Origin: Hoeflea sp. 108
Lineage (GTDB): Bacteria; Pseudomonadota; Alphaproteobacteria; Rhizobiales; Rhizobiaceae
Direction of reading: 5' to 3'
Assembly (NCBI RefSeq): GCF_000372965.1
Contig: NZ_KB890024.1
Coordinates: 4,738,304 to 4,802,303 of the forward strand
DNA length: 64,000 nucleotides
Below are positions 1 to 8,199 of this stretch, in pieces (positions within the stretch are counted from its first letter, which is position 1; every line of letters starts with the position of its first letter). The notes beneath the pieces were generated by a model. The model saw only the letters and a list, made by a program, of their open reading frames with translations, had not been told where the DNA came from and ran no database searches. A program made the position numbers and the translations under genes.

Positions 1-90
1 CGGACCCTTGGTGGTGCCGTCAGCGGCAAGGGCCGCGGTCACAGATAGCATTGCTGCGGAAAGGGCGAGTGCCCTCAATGTCATGCGCAT
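1..90 (-). CDS. Secreted protein, N-terminal fragment (cut by window edge)
   Basis: Only the first 30 codons are in the window. They encode a start, a short basic stretch (MRMTLR), a hydrophobic core rich in Ala, Leu and Val and an ALA-AD cleavage site, which together make a typical Sec signal peptide. A GGAGGAA ribosome binding site lies about 6 bases upstream of the ATG. The gene sits about 60 bp downstream of a periplasmic binding protein on the same strand, so it is probably the next gene of that operon, either a second binding protein or another periplasmic enzyme. The mature part is outside the window, so its function cannot be called. Confidence 0.7.
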   Translation of the reverse strand, partial: MRMTLRALALSAAMLSVTAALAADGTTKGP

Positions 91-116
91 GACTGTTCCT
101 CCCTGGCAGATGGTGC

Positions 117-140
117 CCCGGCGGCGCTTTGGCCACCGGG
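117..140 (-). promoter_or_regulatory. Hairpin after binding-protein gene
   Basis: CCCGGCGGC at 117-125 pairs with GCCACCGGG at 132-140. Read on the minus-strand transcript this is a 9-bp stem with one G-U pair and a 6-nt loop. It lies 10 bases beyond the stop codon of the binding-protein gene and before the next start. No U-tract follows, so it is more likely an mRNA-stabilising or attenuating hairpin than a full terminator. The role is inferred. Confidence 0.45.
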
Positions 141-149
141 ACGGATGGC

Positions 150-1211
150 CTACTTGGCTGCGCCGAGCACCGACTTCGGCGCGTCGCGGTTCAGAGATTC
201 CTTCCAGCCCTCGGCAACATTGTCCTTGGTCACTGTCAGCGCCGGAGCCACGACGAAGGCCGGCGTCTGCTGGCCAAGCAGCGACTTGAGGCCGGCGGCG
301 GCCATGGCGCGGCCGAGTTCGTAGGCTTTGTCGGCGACAAGCGCGGTCACGTTGCCACCCTTGACCATGTCGAGCGCCACAGGCTCGGCGAGGTCGAGCG
401 TCACCACCTTGGTCTTGGCGTTGCCGCTGGAGCGCAGGGCCGAGAGCACGCCGTCGGCGGGCTCCGCCCAGGTCACGTAGATGCCGTCGAGATCAGGGTT
501 CTGCAGCAGCATGGCATTGGCCAGTTCCTCGGCCCGCGCCGGATCGGAGATGCCCTGCTCGGCGACGATCTTGATGTCGGGGTAGCTCTTTTCGATCGTC
601 GTCTTGAACGCCTGGTCGCGCTGGTTGGTGACGTAATAGGTGGCGTCATGGAAGATGTAGCCGACCTTGCCCTTACCGCCGATGGACTTGGCAAGTGCGT
701 CGGCTGCCTGCTTGCCCATCTGGAACAGGTCGTCGGTGACGATCGCGGCATAATCGGAGCCGTGCTTGTAGCCGCTCGGCAGGTTGGACAAGAACACCAG
801 CTTGGTGCCGTCCTTGACCGCCTGGCGGAAGGCTTCGGCCGAGGTTACCGGGTCGAGCGGCAGGGCCAGGATGACATTGGGCTTGGCCGCGAGCGCGGTC
901 TCGATGTCGCTGCGCTGGCGCGCCGCGTCGAAGCCTGCATCGGTAGTCACCGCGACCTCTACTCCGGCGCGGGCGAACTCGTCCTTGGCGCCGGCCGACA
1001 CCGCATTGGTGAAGTCCGACGAGGTGTGCCACAGCAGGGCCGCCTTGTAGCCCTTGTCCTTCAGGGTACCGATGTCGGCATCCGACAGGGCGACGTCGGC
1101 GCTCGGCGTCGCCGCCTCGCCCGAAGGGCCGACCGTCTGGGCGATGGCCGATCCGGCAGCCAGCATAAGACTGCCTGCGAGGGCAGCGGCAAGCATCTTC
1201 TTAATGATCAT
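150..1211 (-). CDS. Periplasmic sugar-type ABC transporter substrate-binding protein
   Basis: The 353-residue protein starts with a clear Sec signal peptide (cleavage near SAIA-QT, residue 24) and has the type I periplasmic-binding fold of the ribose/inositol RbsB family. Visible features are the strand KAALLWHTSS followed by an Asp/Phe segment, DAARQRSDIETALAAKPNVILALPLDP, and later ELANAMLLQNPDLDGIY. Such proteins capture a sugar or polyol in the periplasm for a membrane permease. No permease or ATPase is visible here; they may lie to the left. A strong GGGAGGAAAAC site precedes the ATG. It lies 36 bp downstream of the M20 gene and the ROK regulator on the same strand, so they probably form one transcription unit. 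The ligand cannot be read from the sequence. Confidence 0.85.
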   Translation of the reverse strand: MIIKKMLAAALAGSLMLAAGSAIAQTVGPSGEAATPSADVALSDADIGTLKDKGYKAALLWHTSSDFTNAVSAGAKDEFARAGVEVAVTTDAGFDAARQRSDIETALAAKPNVILALPLDPVTSAEAFRQAVKDGTKLVFLSNLPSGYKHGSDYAAIVTDDLFQMGKQAADALAKSIGGKGKVGYIFHDATYYVTNQRDQAFKTTIEKSYPDIKIVAEQGISDPARAEELANAMLLQNPDLDGIYVTWAEPADGVLSALRSSGNAKTKVVTLDLAEPVALDMVKGGNVTALVADKAYELGRAMAAAGLKSLLGQQTPAFVVAPALTVTKDNVAEGWKESLNRDAPKSVLGAAK

Positions 1212-1247
1212 GTTTTCCTCCCGATCATATCTAGCAAAGTAGGCAGT

Positions 1248-2501
1248 TCACTCGATGACCCCGCAGTAGCGGGCCATGAAGGCAGCGAAGGCAACGACGC
1301 CGGCGAGATATTCCTCGACCTCGACGTGCTCCTCGTAGGTGTGGCAGTTGCGGATATCGCCCGGCGCGCAATAGACGGCGGGAATGCCCAGCCGATTGAC
1401 GAAGAACGGCGATTCCGACCAGAACGGCGCGCCTTCGATCGTGCCGCGCCCTAGCAGAGCCTGGCCGAGCGCATCGGACAGCATGGCAACCTCCGAGGCA
1501 TTGGCATCGATCTCGGCGGCGGTTCCGCCCAGCACATGGTCGCGTCCCGCCGGATAGGCGAACTCGACCTTGATCTCGGGATCGGAGATCGCGCCGCACA
1601 CGGTCGCCTCGATCTCGGCGGCGGCAGTATCGAGGGACTCGCCCGGCAGCAGCTTGCGGATCAGGGACAGCGTGCAGCGCTCGGGCACCGCGATGTAGCC
1701 GCCGCCGGAAAGCCCGGTGATGAGCAGGAAACCGCGCCCGACCAGCGAGTGCTGTGCCCGCGCCGCGATCTCATCGGAATGCTGCCACAGCGCGCTCATC
1801 GCTGCGTGGCTCGCCTTGAGCGCATCCTTGCCCAGTTCCGGTACGCCGAAATAGGCAGACTTGCCGGTGATGGTAATGTCCGTGATGAAAAAGCCGATCT
1901 GCGCCGGATAGACGGCAAGCCGGGTCGGCTCGACATAGACGGTGAAATCGGGACGCCGCACCTCGCCGCTCTCGATACGGACGGCAAGATCCTTGATGCC
2001 GGCGGAAACGCCTGTGCCCGGCTGGCCGCTCTCCTCGTCGCCGACGAAGGCATACGCCACGTCGCCGGCGAGGCGAATGCCGGCTCTGTCGAGCAGCGCG
2101 AGCGCGGCGAGCGACGCCGAGATGCCGGCCTTGAGGTCGCCCGAGCCACGCCCCCAGACAGCGCCGTCAATGATCGGAGCTGCGAACGGGTCCTCGCGCT
2201 CGGTACCGGCCCAATGCGCGCGCCAGCCGTCGACATGTACGGTGTCGGTATGTCCGATGAACAGCAGTCGCTTGCCGCTACCCTTACCCTGGCGCTCACC
2301 CCAGATGTTGGGTCGCCCGGGCAGGAACTCCGCGGTGCGCAGACCGGAAAGCCCGAGTGCTTCCATCTGCTCCCCGAGATAGGCGACGAAGTTTGCCTCG
2401 TTGCCGGTGATGCTGTCACAGCCGATGGCGCCGCGGAACAGGGCGAGTGCCGCGTCGCGGTCGAGCGCGGCCTCGAGGCGCCTGGTCAGTTGGTCCGTCA
2501 T
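1248..2501 (-). CDS. M20 family metallopeptidase / deacetylase
   Basis: The 417-residue protein has the M20 dinuclear-zinc amidohydrolase layout: GHTDTVHVDG (first metal His and adjacent Asp) near residue 95, WGRGSGDLKAG with the bridging Asp near 135, GDEESGQPGTG with the catalytic Glu near 170, and a C-terminal metal His in RNCHTYEEHVE. The family includes ArgE-type deacetylases, DapE and carboxypeptidases, and the substrate is not clear. The start at 2501 was chosen because it forms a TGATG overlap with the stop of the upstream ROK regulator; a longer reading frame to 2678 would run far into that gene. Translational coupling with the regulator and a downstream binding protein suggests it processes the imported ligand, perhaps an acylated amino sugar (inference). 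Confidence 0.85.
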   Translation of the reverse strand: MTDQLTRRLEAALDRDAALALFRGAIGCDSITGNEANFVAYLGEQMEALGLSGLRTAEFLPGRPNIWGERQGKGSGKRLLFIGHTDTVHVDGWRAHWAGTEREDPFAAPIIDGAVWGRGSGDLKAGISASLAALALLDRAGIRLAGDVAYAFVGDEESGQPGTGVSAGIKDLAVRIESGEVRRPDFTVYVEPTRLAVYPAQIGFFITDITITGKSAYFGVPELGKDALKASHAAMSALWQHSDEIAARAQHSLVGRGFLLITGLSGGGYIAVPERCTLSLIRKLLPGESLDTAAAEIEATVCGAISDPEIKVEFAYPAGRDHVLGGTAAEIDANASEVAMLSDALGQALLGRGTIEGAPFWSESPFFVNRLGIPAVYCAPGDIRNCHTYEEHVEVEEYLAGVVAFAAFMARYCGVIE

Positions 2502-3712
2502 CACACAGCCTCCCTCAGCGCACGCAGTTCGACCTTCGGCAGCGAGATGCGGCCTTCCGGGGCATCGACTCCGAACAGCGTGTTGTGCAACTGCCCGAGC
2601 CCGATCGCCGCGGCACCGATGATCGCTGCACGCGAGCCGAGTTCGCCGGTCTCGACATTGACAGGATAGGGGAAGCACTGCGGCAGGAAGACCTTGACGC
2701 GAGACAGCACCTCCGGCCGCAGGCCGATCGAGCCGCCTAGGATGACCTTCTCCGGATTGGCGATGGCCGCGATAGCGCCGATGCCGCGGGCCAGGTGTCT
2801 TGCAATCTCGTCGAGCACCGCCAGCGCCGACTGGTCGCCCTCATCGGCGGCCTCGAAGATTTCCGGCACCGACCGCCGACGGCCGGCAAGTGCCGCGTAG
2901 CGGTCCATGATGCCGTGTGACGCCACCGCGCGTTCGAAGGCGCCTGTACGCAGCGACTCAGCCTCGAACGGATCGGCCCCCAGCGGCAGGAAGCCCATTT
3001 CGCCGGCGGCATTGATGGCGCCGCGCACGAGGTGGCCGCCGACCATGAGGCCGCTGCCGACGCCGGTGCCGAGTGCCACATAGGCGAGATTGTCGATGCC
3101 CTGACCCTGCCCCAGCCAGTTCTCGCCGAGCACGGCAAGGTTGACGTCGTTCTCCAGCATCGCGCCGAAACCGAAGGCGTCGGAGAACGCACCGACCACG
3201 TCCATCTTGTCGAAATTGGCAATGTTGGGTGCAAGCAGCACGCGACCGGTGACAGTATCGGGCGCGCCGGGCACGCCGATCACCGCCAGCTTGATCTTGT
3301 CGCGTGCTATGCCCTGCCTGGCCGCCGCCTGGAAGGCGAGCGCGACGATCTGGTCGACGATGTACTGGCCGCCACGCGGATCTGTCGACGCAGTGTCCTC
3401 AGCAAAGATCTGGCAGGCCAGATCGGTGATCGCGACGCGCACCTTGGTGCCACCGAGGTCGACGGCCACGATGTAGGCGGCGTCGTAGACGAGTTCGTAG
3501 GTCACGGCCGTGCGGCCGACATGGCCGCTGGTGCGACCCGTCTCCTGCACCCAACCTTCCTGTTCCAAGACGCGGACGATCTCGGAGATGGTTTGCTTGG
3601 AGAGGCCGGTCTGCTTGGAGATCGACGCCCGCGAAATGGGACCGCCCTGCACGATCGCTTCCATGACGGAGCGCTGCGAGAACTTCCGGGAAATGCGCAG
3701 GCTGTCGTTCAC
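2501..3712 (-). CDS. ROK family transcriptional regulator
   Basis: The 403-residue protein has an N-terminal winged helix-turn-helix (about residues 12-65, GPISRASISKQTGLSKQTISEIV) followed by a ROK sugar-kinase-like domain with the phosphate-loop motif VDLGGTKVRVAITD (about residue 85) and ALGTGVGSGLMVGG. This is the NagC/XylR regulator architecture. Oddly, the zinc motif of canonical ROK proteins (GEIGH plus CxCGxxGC) is missing: the region reads GEMGFLPLGADPFEAESL. It is therefore probably a sugar sensor without kinase activity. It is first in the minus-strand operon with an M20 enzyme and a sugar-type binding protein, which it likely controls, repressing until the sugar binds. Confidence 0.9.
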   Translation of the reverse strand: MNDSLRISRKFSQRSVMEAIVQGGPISRASISKQTGLSKQTISEIVRVLEQEGWVQETGRTSGHVGRTAVTYELVYDAAYIVAVDLGGTKVRVAITDLACQIFAEDTASTDPRGGQYIVDQIVALAFQAAARQGIARDKIKLAVIGVPGAPDTVTGRVLLAPNIANFDKMDVVGAFSDAFGFGAMLENDVNLAVLGENWLGQGQGIDNLAYVALGTGVGSGLMVGGHLVRGAINAAGEMGFLPLGADPFEAESLRTGAFERAVASHGIMDRYAALAGRRRSVPEIFEAADEGDQSALAVLDEIARHLARGIGAIAAIANPEKVILGGSIGLRPEVLSRVKVFLPQCFPYPVNVETGELGSRAAIIGAAAIGLGQLHNTLFGVDAPEGRISLPKVELRALREAV

Positions 3713-3725
3713 ACCGACCTCATTT

Positions 3726-3747
3726 AATTCGTTCTATAACCGAACTT
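3726..3747. promoter_or_regulatory. Candidate ROK operator
   Basis: An AT-rich inverted repeat AATTCG-N9-CGAACTT lies about 14-35 bases upstream of the ROK regulator start. It is in the position expected for an autoregulatory operator, and ROK repressors bind AT-rich inverted repeats of this kind. Identification rests on position and symmetry only. Confidence 0.4.
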
Positions 3748-3939
3748 ATTAGCGAGGATATCGGCTTGTCAATCGGTATTGTTCGTCCATGCGGTGCAGC
3801 ACGAAATTGCCTTTGCCGAGAACCCTTTGACCGGAGCGGATGCGACAACCGCACTCCGCCGTCGCCAGGGGAGAAGCCGGCGGGTGACGGCCGGACCAAA
3901 GACGCCAAATCGACTGGCCAAATCGACTGGGATGAGACG

Positions 3940-4442
3940 ATGACAACTGACGCAGAGACAGCCAAGACCGGCCACAAAAGTGGCGATCAGCCTGGGGAGG
4001 TTGTCTGGGAACGGTGGACCAAGAAACGCACCTTCGTCCGCGCCCTCGAAGGCACATATGGCGAGCTTATGTCCGAGCTTTTCTCGCAGCCGCGGGTCTA
4101 CCACAACCCGTGACCTCAAGTGGAAAGGCGGCCCCCAGAACTTCGGCAAGAAGGTGATCAATCCGCAGGCAGTCAAGGTCGCGCAGTCGATCGAAACGCA
4201 TATCGACGTTTTCGCGCCAGGCGGCTACGGCCAGAAGCATGGCCACATGAACAGCGCCGTGTTCTTCGTCCTCAAGGGCAAGGGCCACGACATCCATGTC
4301 GGCAAGCGCCTCGACTGGGAAACCGGCGATGCGCTGATCGTCGAGAACGGCTGCGTACCTGATCTTCCAGAAGGTGGTCGAATACCCGCCCAAGGAACCG
4401 GTTGCGGGCCAGGAGCACCACGCACCGCCGGCAGAGCTTTGA
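3940..4442 (+). pseudogene. Cupin-domain protein, frameshifted and internally deleted
   Basis: Three reading frames together give one cupin protein. Frame 1 runs MTTDAETAKTG to PRVYHNP and meets a stop at 4111. One extra base at about 4111 explains this, because removing it joins HNP to DLKWKGGPQNFGKK in the next frame. That frame holds the cupin metal motif region (YGQKHGHMNSAVFFVLKG, then WETGDALIVENGCV). Near 4355 it breaks again; the C-terminus LIFQKVVEYPPKEP ends at the TGA at 4440 in the third frame. The stretch expected between NGCV and LIFQ, including the second cupin motif, appears to be missing, so there is probably a deletion of a few dozen codons. A neighbouring cupin gene is also broken. 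Function in aromatic or other catabolism is only inferred from context. Confidence 0.75.
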
Positions 4443-4466
4443 TCGGATTTCAGGGAGACGTCACAA

Positions 4467-5053
4467 ATGTCCGCAATTCCTTCCTCGACCTGACTGAACG
4501 CCAGCGCGCACGATCGGGCGACACCTAGGTCAACTTCTATGCCGATACCCTCGAAGCCTCGAAGGAGTTCCGCCGCGAATACGAAGACCGCACCGGCGTG
4601 GTGAAGTGGCACGACATGCCGATGGAGCGGTCTGCCGATGGCCTGATCAAGCACATCATCAACGAGCGCATGAACACCAAGGAATGCGCCCTCGACATCT
4701 ACATGCAATTCATCCCGCCTGCAGGCGCAACCGGCGCCAGCCGCCACCTCACCGAGGAAGTCGCCTATGTGATCGAAGGCACCGGCTACGACCTGCACCA
4801 TGATGTGCGCTTCGACTGCAAGGACGCGTTCATCTGGGAGTGGGACAAGACGCTGAAGAAGTTCGAATGGGGTCCGGGCGACTTCATCTACATCCCGCCC
4901 TACTGCGCCCACAAGCGCTTCAACACCGCCGACACCGAGGCGCGCGTCGTGGTCGTCAACAGCCGCATCATGAAGGCGATCGGCTTCGACTGGTTCGACC
5001 AGCTCGAACCCGCCAAGGGCTTCGAAGACCTCTGGGTCCCCCCTGCCGACTGA
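4467..5053 (+). pseudogene. Second cupin-domain protein, interrupted near the 5' end
   Basis: The ATG at 4467, preceded by an AGGGAG ribosome binding site, reads MSAIPSST and then hits TGA at 4491. From 4529 a different frame encodes a long cupin protein without stops to 5053. It contains EFRREYEDRTGVVKW, the two cupin motifs around SRHLTEEVAYVIEGTGYDLHHD and EWGPGDFIYIPPYCAHKRF, and DWFDQLEPAKGF. A TAG immediately before 4529 blocks an in-frame upstream start. A weak internal GTG at 4598 could still allow a 151-residue product that retains both motifs, so residual function is not excluded. It is adjacent and related to the broken cupin gene upstream; the two were probably co-transcribed parts of one enzyme or pathway. 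Confidence 0.7.
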
Positions 5054-5090
5054 AACAGCCTATCGCTGCATTCCCTGGAACACCCACATT

Positions 5091-5122
5091 GCCGGCAGCA
5101 GCTCGCCTGCTGCCGGCCTTTT
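5091..5122 (+). terminator. Rho-independent terminator
   Basis: A perfect 11-bp stem (GCCGGCAGCAG / CTGCTGCCGGC) with a 5-nt loop is followed by CTTTT. It lies 38 bases after the second cupin pseudogene and would end plus-strand transcription from the former cupin operon. Confidence 0.75.
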
Positions 5123-5321
5123 GCCCCTGCCAGCGGGTCGGACACAGAAAGTCACTCGAAAAATCCGACTGACGTTGGCCTCCGATCTCGTCCACATGTG
5201 ACAAGAGTCTCATGATCCTGTTGTGACAGCTTGCTCACGCAGCAGCGCCAGTCGCCTCCACACGGCTCATCACCCGGCTTTCACAGATTTCTGTCGCCCT
5301 CGGTGCGGAAGTTGCCGAACA

Positions 5322-6179
5322 TCAATGGGCAAGATTGTCGGTGAGAAACGAGAGCAGAGGCTGCACAATCCGCGCTTCGCTCTTCTCTTCGCCGATAACC
5401 ACGATCTCGGTCATCGGAAGGGCGGGCCACTGATCGGAGGGGCGGATGACCTGCATTCCATCCTGGACAAACGATCTGCCCAACACGGTTACGCCGAACC
5501 CTCCGGCAACCGCTGCCCGCGCGCCGGCCAGGCTATTTGTCGTGCAGGCCACATACCAATCGCGCCGAACCGAATCGAGCGCCTTGATGGCAACGCCGCG
5601 ATAGGTGCAAGGGGCGGGCAGCAGAACCAGCGGCACCGGCTCGCCTGGATCGCGATCATATTGCTTTGAGGAAATCCACATCAGGGGTTCGCGCCAGATG
5701 ACCCTGCCGCGCTGAGCGCGCCCATCCTTTTTGGCAATGACGATGTCGAGGCGGTCCTCATCATAGGCTGCCAGGAGGTTGCAGCTGAGGCCGGTCATCA
5801 ATTCCAGCCTTACTGCCGGACACAAGCTGGCAAATTTCGACAACAAGGCAGGCAGATGGTGCGGCACGAAATCTTCCGAAATGCCGATACGCAGCCGTTC
5901 GAGGTCAGCAGAATCGACGAGCGTGCGAACTGCCAGGTCGTTGAACTCGAGCATGCGCCTTGCCGCCGAGAGAAGCCGCTCGCCTTCGCCGGTGAGAACA
6001 AGGGAACGGCTGGTTCGCCTGAACAGCGGCCGACCCAGAAGGTCCTCCAGTCGGATGATCTTTTGGCTGACCGCGGACTGCGAACGCCCGACGACGTCAG
6101 CTGCAGCTGTGAAGCTGCCTGTTTCGGCGACCGTCGTGAATGCCCGGAGCAGATCGATTTCTAGATCGGGATATCTCAT
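5322..6179 (-). CDS. LysR family transcriptional regulator
   Basis: The 285-residue protein has the LysR N-terminal helix-turn-helix (residues 7-65, LLRAFTTVAETGSFTAAADVVGRSQSAVSQKIIRLE) and the usual two-lobed effector-binding domain. It is transcribed divergently from the oxidoreductase/hydratase pair beginning at about 6315, with about 135 bp between starts. That arrangement suggests it activates those genes in response to a pathway intermediate (inference). Length and domain order are normal for the family. It lies tail to tail with the decayed cupin genes. Confidence 0.9.
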   Translation of the reverse strand: MRYPDLEIDLLRAFTTVAETGSFTAAADVVGRSQSAVSQKIIRLEDLLGRPLFRRTSRSLVLTGEGERLLSAARRMLEFNDLAVRTLVDSADLERLRIGISEDFVPHHLPALLSKFASLCPAVRLELMTGLSCNLLAAYDEDRLDIVIAKKDGRAQRGRVIWREPLMWISSKQYDRDPGEPVPLVLLPAPCTYRGVAIKALDSVRRDWYVACTTNSLAGARAAVAGGFGVTVLGRSFVQDGMQVIRPSDQWPALPMTEIVVIGEEKSEARIVQPLLSFLTDNLAH

Positions 6180-6314
6180 TGCGGCCCCTGTCAGTCACCA
6201 AGCGCCACCATAAGCTAGAAGCGTTCCAGATCGATAGCATTAGATTTATGCGTTTCCTCTGATACGGCGCTGACGGCACACTCCCGAAAGACGATAACGT
6301 GTTGGGAATTGTGG

Positions 6315-7313
6315 ATGCGTGCAATGGTCTTGAGGGCTTACGGGGGCCCGGAGAACTTCAGCCTTGGCAAGCTTGAGGCACCTCGGCCTGGCTCGGGAGA
6401 GGTGCTGGTGCGCGTGGAGGCCGCCTCGATCAACCCGGTCGATGTCCGCATCCGAAACGGTCTGCCCATCGGACCTGCTCTGCCTGCCGTGCTGGGCGCC
6501 GATCTGGCAGGAACCGTGCAAGCCGTTGGCGAAGGCGTGGCCGGTCTGGTGCCGGGAGACGAGGTCTATGGCTGCGCAGGTGGTGTGAAGGACCTTGGCG
6601 GGACGTTCGCCGAATACATTGCCGCCGATGCCCGCCTGCTTGCACCAAAGCCTGGAAACCTCTCGATGACGGAGGCCGCGGCACTGCCCCTGGTGTCGAT
6701 CACCGCATGGAACTGCATGACGCGCGCAGCCATTTCCGCATCCGACCATGTCCTGGTTCATGGTGGCAGCGGCGGAGTTGGCCATATCGCCATCCAGCTG
6801 GCAAAAGCACGCGGCGCGCGCGTGACAGCGACCGTCTCGTCAGCCGAAAAGGCAGCACTTGTTCGTGAACTGGGGGCGGATGACACGATCCTCTATCCAC
6901 GCGAAACGGTGCAGGAGTACGTCGACAGGCTGACAGGGGGACATGGCTTCGATGTCGTCGTCGATACGGTTGGCGGCGCCAACCTGGACCATTCGTTGCA
7001 GGCGGCCGCGCCGCAGGGACGCGTCGTTGCGACCGCTGCGCGAAGCACCCACGACCTGTCGCCGATGCATGCCAAGGCGTTGTCTCTGCACGTCGTGTTC
7101 ATGCTTATCCCCATGCTTTCGGGCATTGGCAGGGAGGAGCATGGCCGGATCCTCCGTCAACTGGCGACCCTCGTCGAAGACGGGAAGGTTCGCCCCCTGA
7201 TCGATCCCGAACGCTTTCCTCTGGACAGGCTGCCCGATGCCTTTCGCCATCTTGAAAGTGGCCGGGCGCTCGGCAAAGTCGTTGTTGAAATAGCTGGACA
7301 TTTCGATGCTTGA
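6315..7313 (+). CDS. Zinc-free alcohol dehydrogenase / NADPH:quinone reductase-like oxidoreductase
   Basis: The protein of about 332 residues belongs to the medium-chain dehydrogenase superfamily, quinone oxidoreductase (zeta-crystallin) branch. The N-terminal GroES-like domain carries ASINPVDVRIRNG where zinc-dependent members have the catalytic Cys, so it should not need zinc. The Rossmann nucleotide motif is HGGSGGVGHIAIQLAKARGARV, with an NADPH-type fold. Possible starts are TTG 6309, ATG 6315 and ATG 6324; ATG 6315 is preferred. It overlaps the next gene by 8 bp and is divergent from a LysR gene, so the two enzymes probably act in one catabolic pathway. The substrate is unknown. Confidence 0.85.
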   Translation: MRAMVLRAYGGPENFSLGKLEAPRPGSGEVLVRVEAASINPVDVRIRNGLPIGPALPAVLGADLAGTVQAVGEGVAGLVPGDEVYGCAGGVKDLGGTFAEYIAADARLLAPKPGNLSMTEAAALPLVSITAWNCMTRAAISASDHVLVHGGSGGVGHIAIQLAKARGARVTATVSSAEKAALVRELGADDTILYPRETVQEYVDRLTGGHGFDVVVDTVGGANLDHSLQAAAPQGRVVATAARSTHDLSPMHAKALSLHVVFMLIPMLSGIGREEHGRILRQLATLVEDGKVRPLIDPERFPLDRLPDAFRHLESGRALGKVVVEIAGHFDA

Positions 7314-8103
7314 AACACCCGTACCCTTGCAACGCCTCGATATGCACAAGGCGGCAGAAGCAATCCTGAATGCTGAACGCAATGCCAAAAGCATGCCGCC
7401 GCTCAGCGGCGAACGTCCAAATCTCACACTCGATGAAGCATATGGCATCCAGAACCTGCTGAACGGCATGCGCCTGAAGCAGGGGCTTCGTTTCGCTGGC
7501 CACAAGATCGGTTTGACTTGGCGCTCAACCCAGATCGCGTGCGGTCTGACCGAGCCGATCCGAGGAAGGATCTTCGGCAATTTCGTCTTCGACAGCGGTG
7601 CAAGGATTCCAGCCGCGCGGTTGGTGAAGCCGCACATCGAAATGGAACTTGCCTTCATCATCGGGCGTGACCTCGATCGGCCAGGCGCAACGATCGATGA
7701 GGTGTTGCAGGCTACCGATTACGTCGTCCCGGCCCTGGAGCTTGTCGATCATCGAATGGCTCCGCCGCGAATTGTCGCTGACACGGTTGCCGACAATTCG
7801 GCCTTCGCCGCCGTCGTTCTTTCTGAACGGCGCTTCCGGCCAGAGAACGTCGACATCAGTTGGGTCGGCGCCACCCTGTCGCGCAACGGCATCGTGGAAG
7901 AAACAGGTGTTTCAGCAATCGGCATGGGCCATCCGGCCGCCTGTGTCGCGTGGCTGGCAAACGCGCTTGTCGAGGCCGGAGAGTGCCTTCGCAAAGGCGA
8001 CATCGTCATGTCCGGAGCCTTCGCAAGAGCGGTAGCCATAGCCAGCGGTGATCAGATCGAGGCGGATTTTGGTCCATATGGAAGCGTCAAGGCATCGTTC
8101 TGA
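7306..8103 (+). CDS. 2-keto-4-pentenoate hydratase-like protein (MhpD family)
   Basis: The 265-residue protein matches the fumarylacetoacetase/2-keto-4-pentenoate hydratase superfamily. Recognisable parts are GHKIGLTWRSTQ near the N-terminus, the metal-binding acidic pair in HIEMELAFIIGRDL, VVPALELVDHR, and the C-terminal GDIVMSGAFARAV. Family members add water to 2-hydroxypentadienoates in meta-cleavage pathways, or decarboxylate related oxo acids. It overlaps the preceding oxidoreductase by 8 bp, indicating translational coupling. With the cupin pseudogenes and the LysR regulator nearby, this looks like what remains of a small aromatic or heterocyclic catabolic cluster (inference). Confidence 0.8.
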   Translation: MLETPVPLQRLDMHKAAEAILNAERNAKSMPPLSGERPNLTLDEAYGIQNLLNGMRLKQGLRFAGHKIGLTWRSTQIACGLTEPIRGRIFGNFVFDSGARIPAARLVKPHIEMELAFIIGRDLDRPGATIDEVLQATDYVVPALELVDHRMAPPRIVADTVADNSAFAAVVLSERRFRPENVDISWVGATLSRNGIVEETGVSAIGMGHPAACVAWLANALVEAGECLRKGDIVMSGAFARAVAIASGDQIEADFGPYGSVKASF

Positions 8104-8199
8104 AGCAAACCGCAGCTTTCGGTTCAAGCAGCCCAATCAATAGCCACCACTGTCGCCAGCCACCACGATTTCCTGGTGCCGACATTCCTCGGGAGTAGC

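Noticed and set aside
129..1454. 441-residue plus-strand open frame opposite the binding-protein gene
   Set aside because: It is an antisense frame of high-GC coding DNA with no recognisable domain, and the minus strand has a full-length family match with signal peptide and ribosome binding site.
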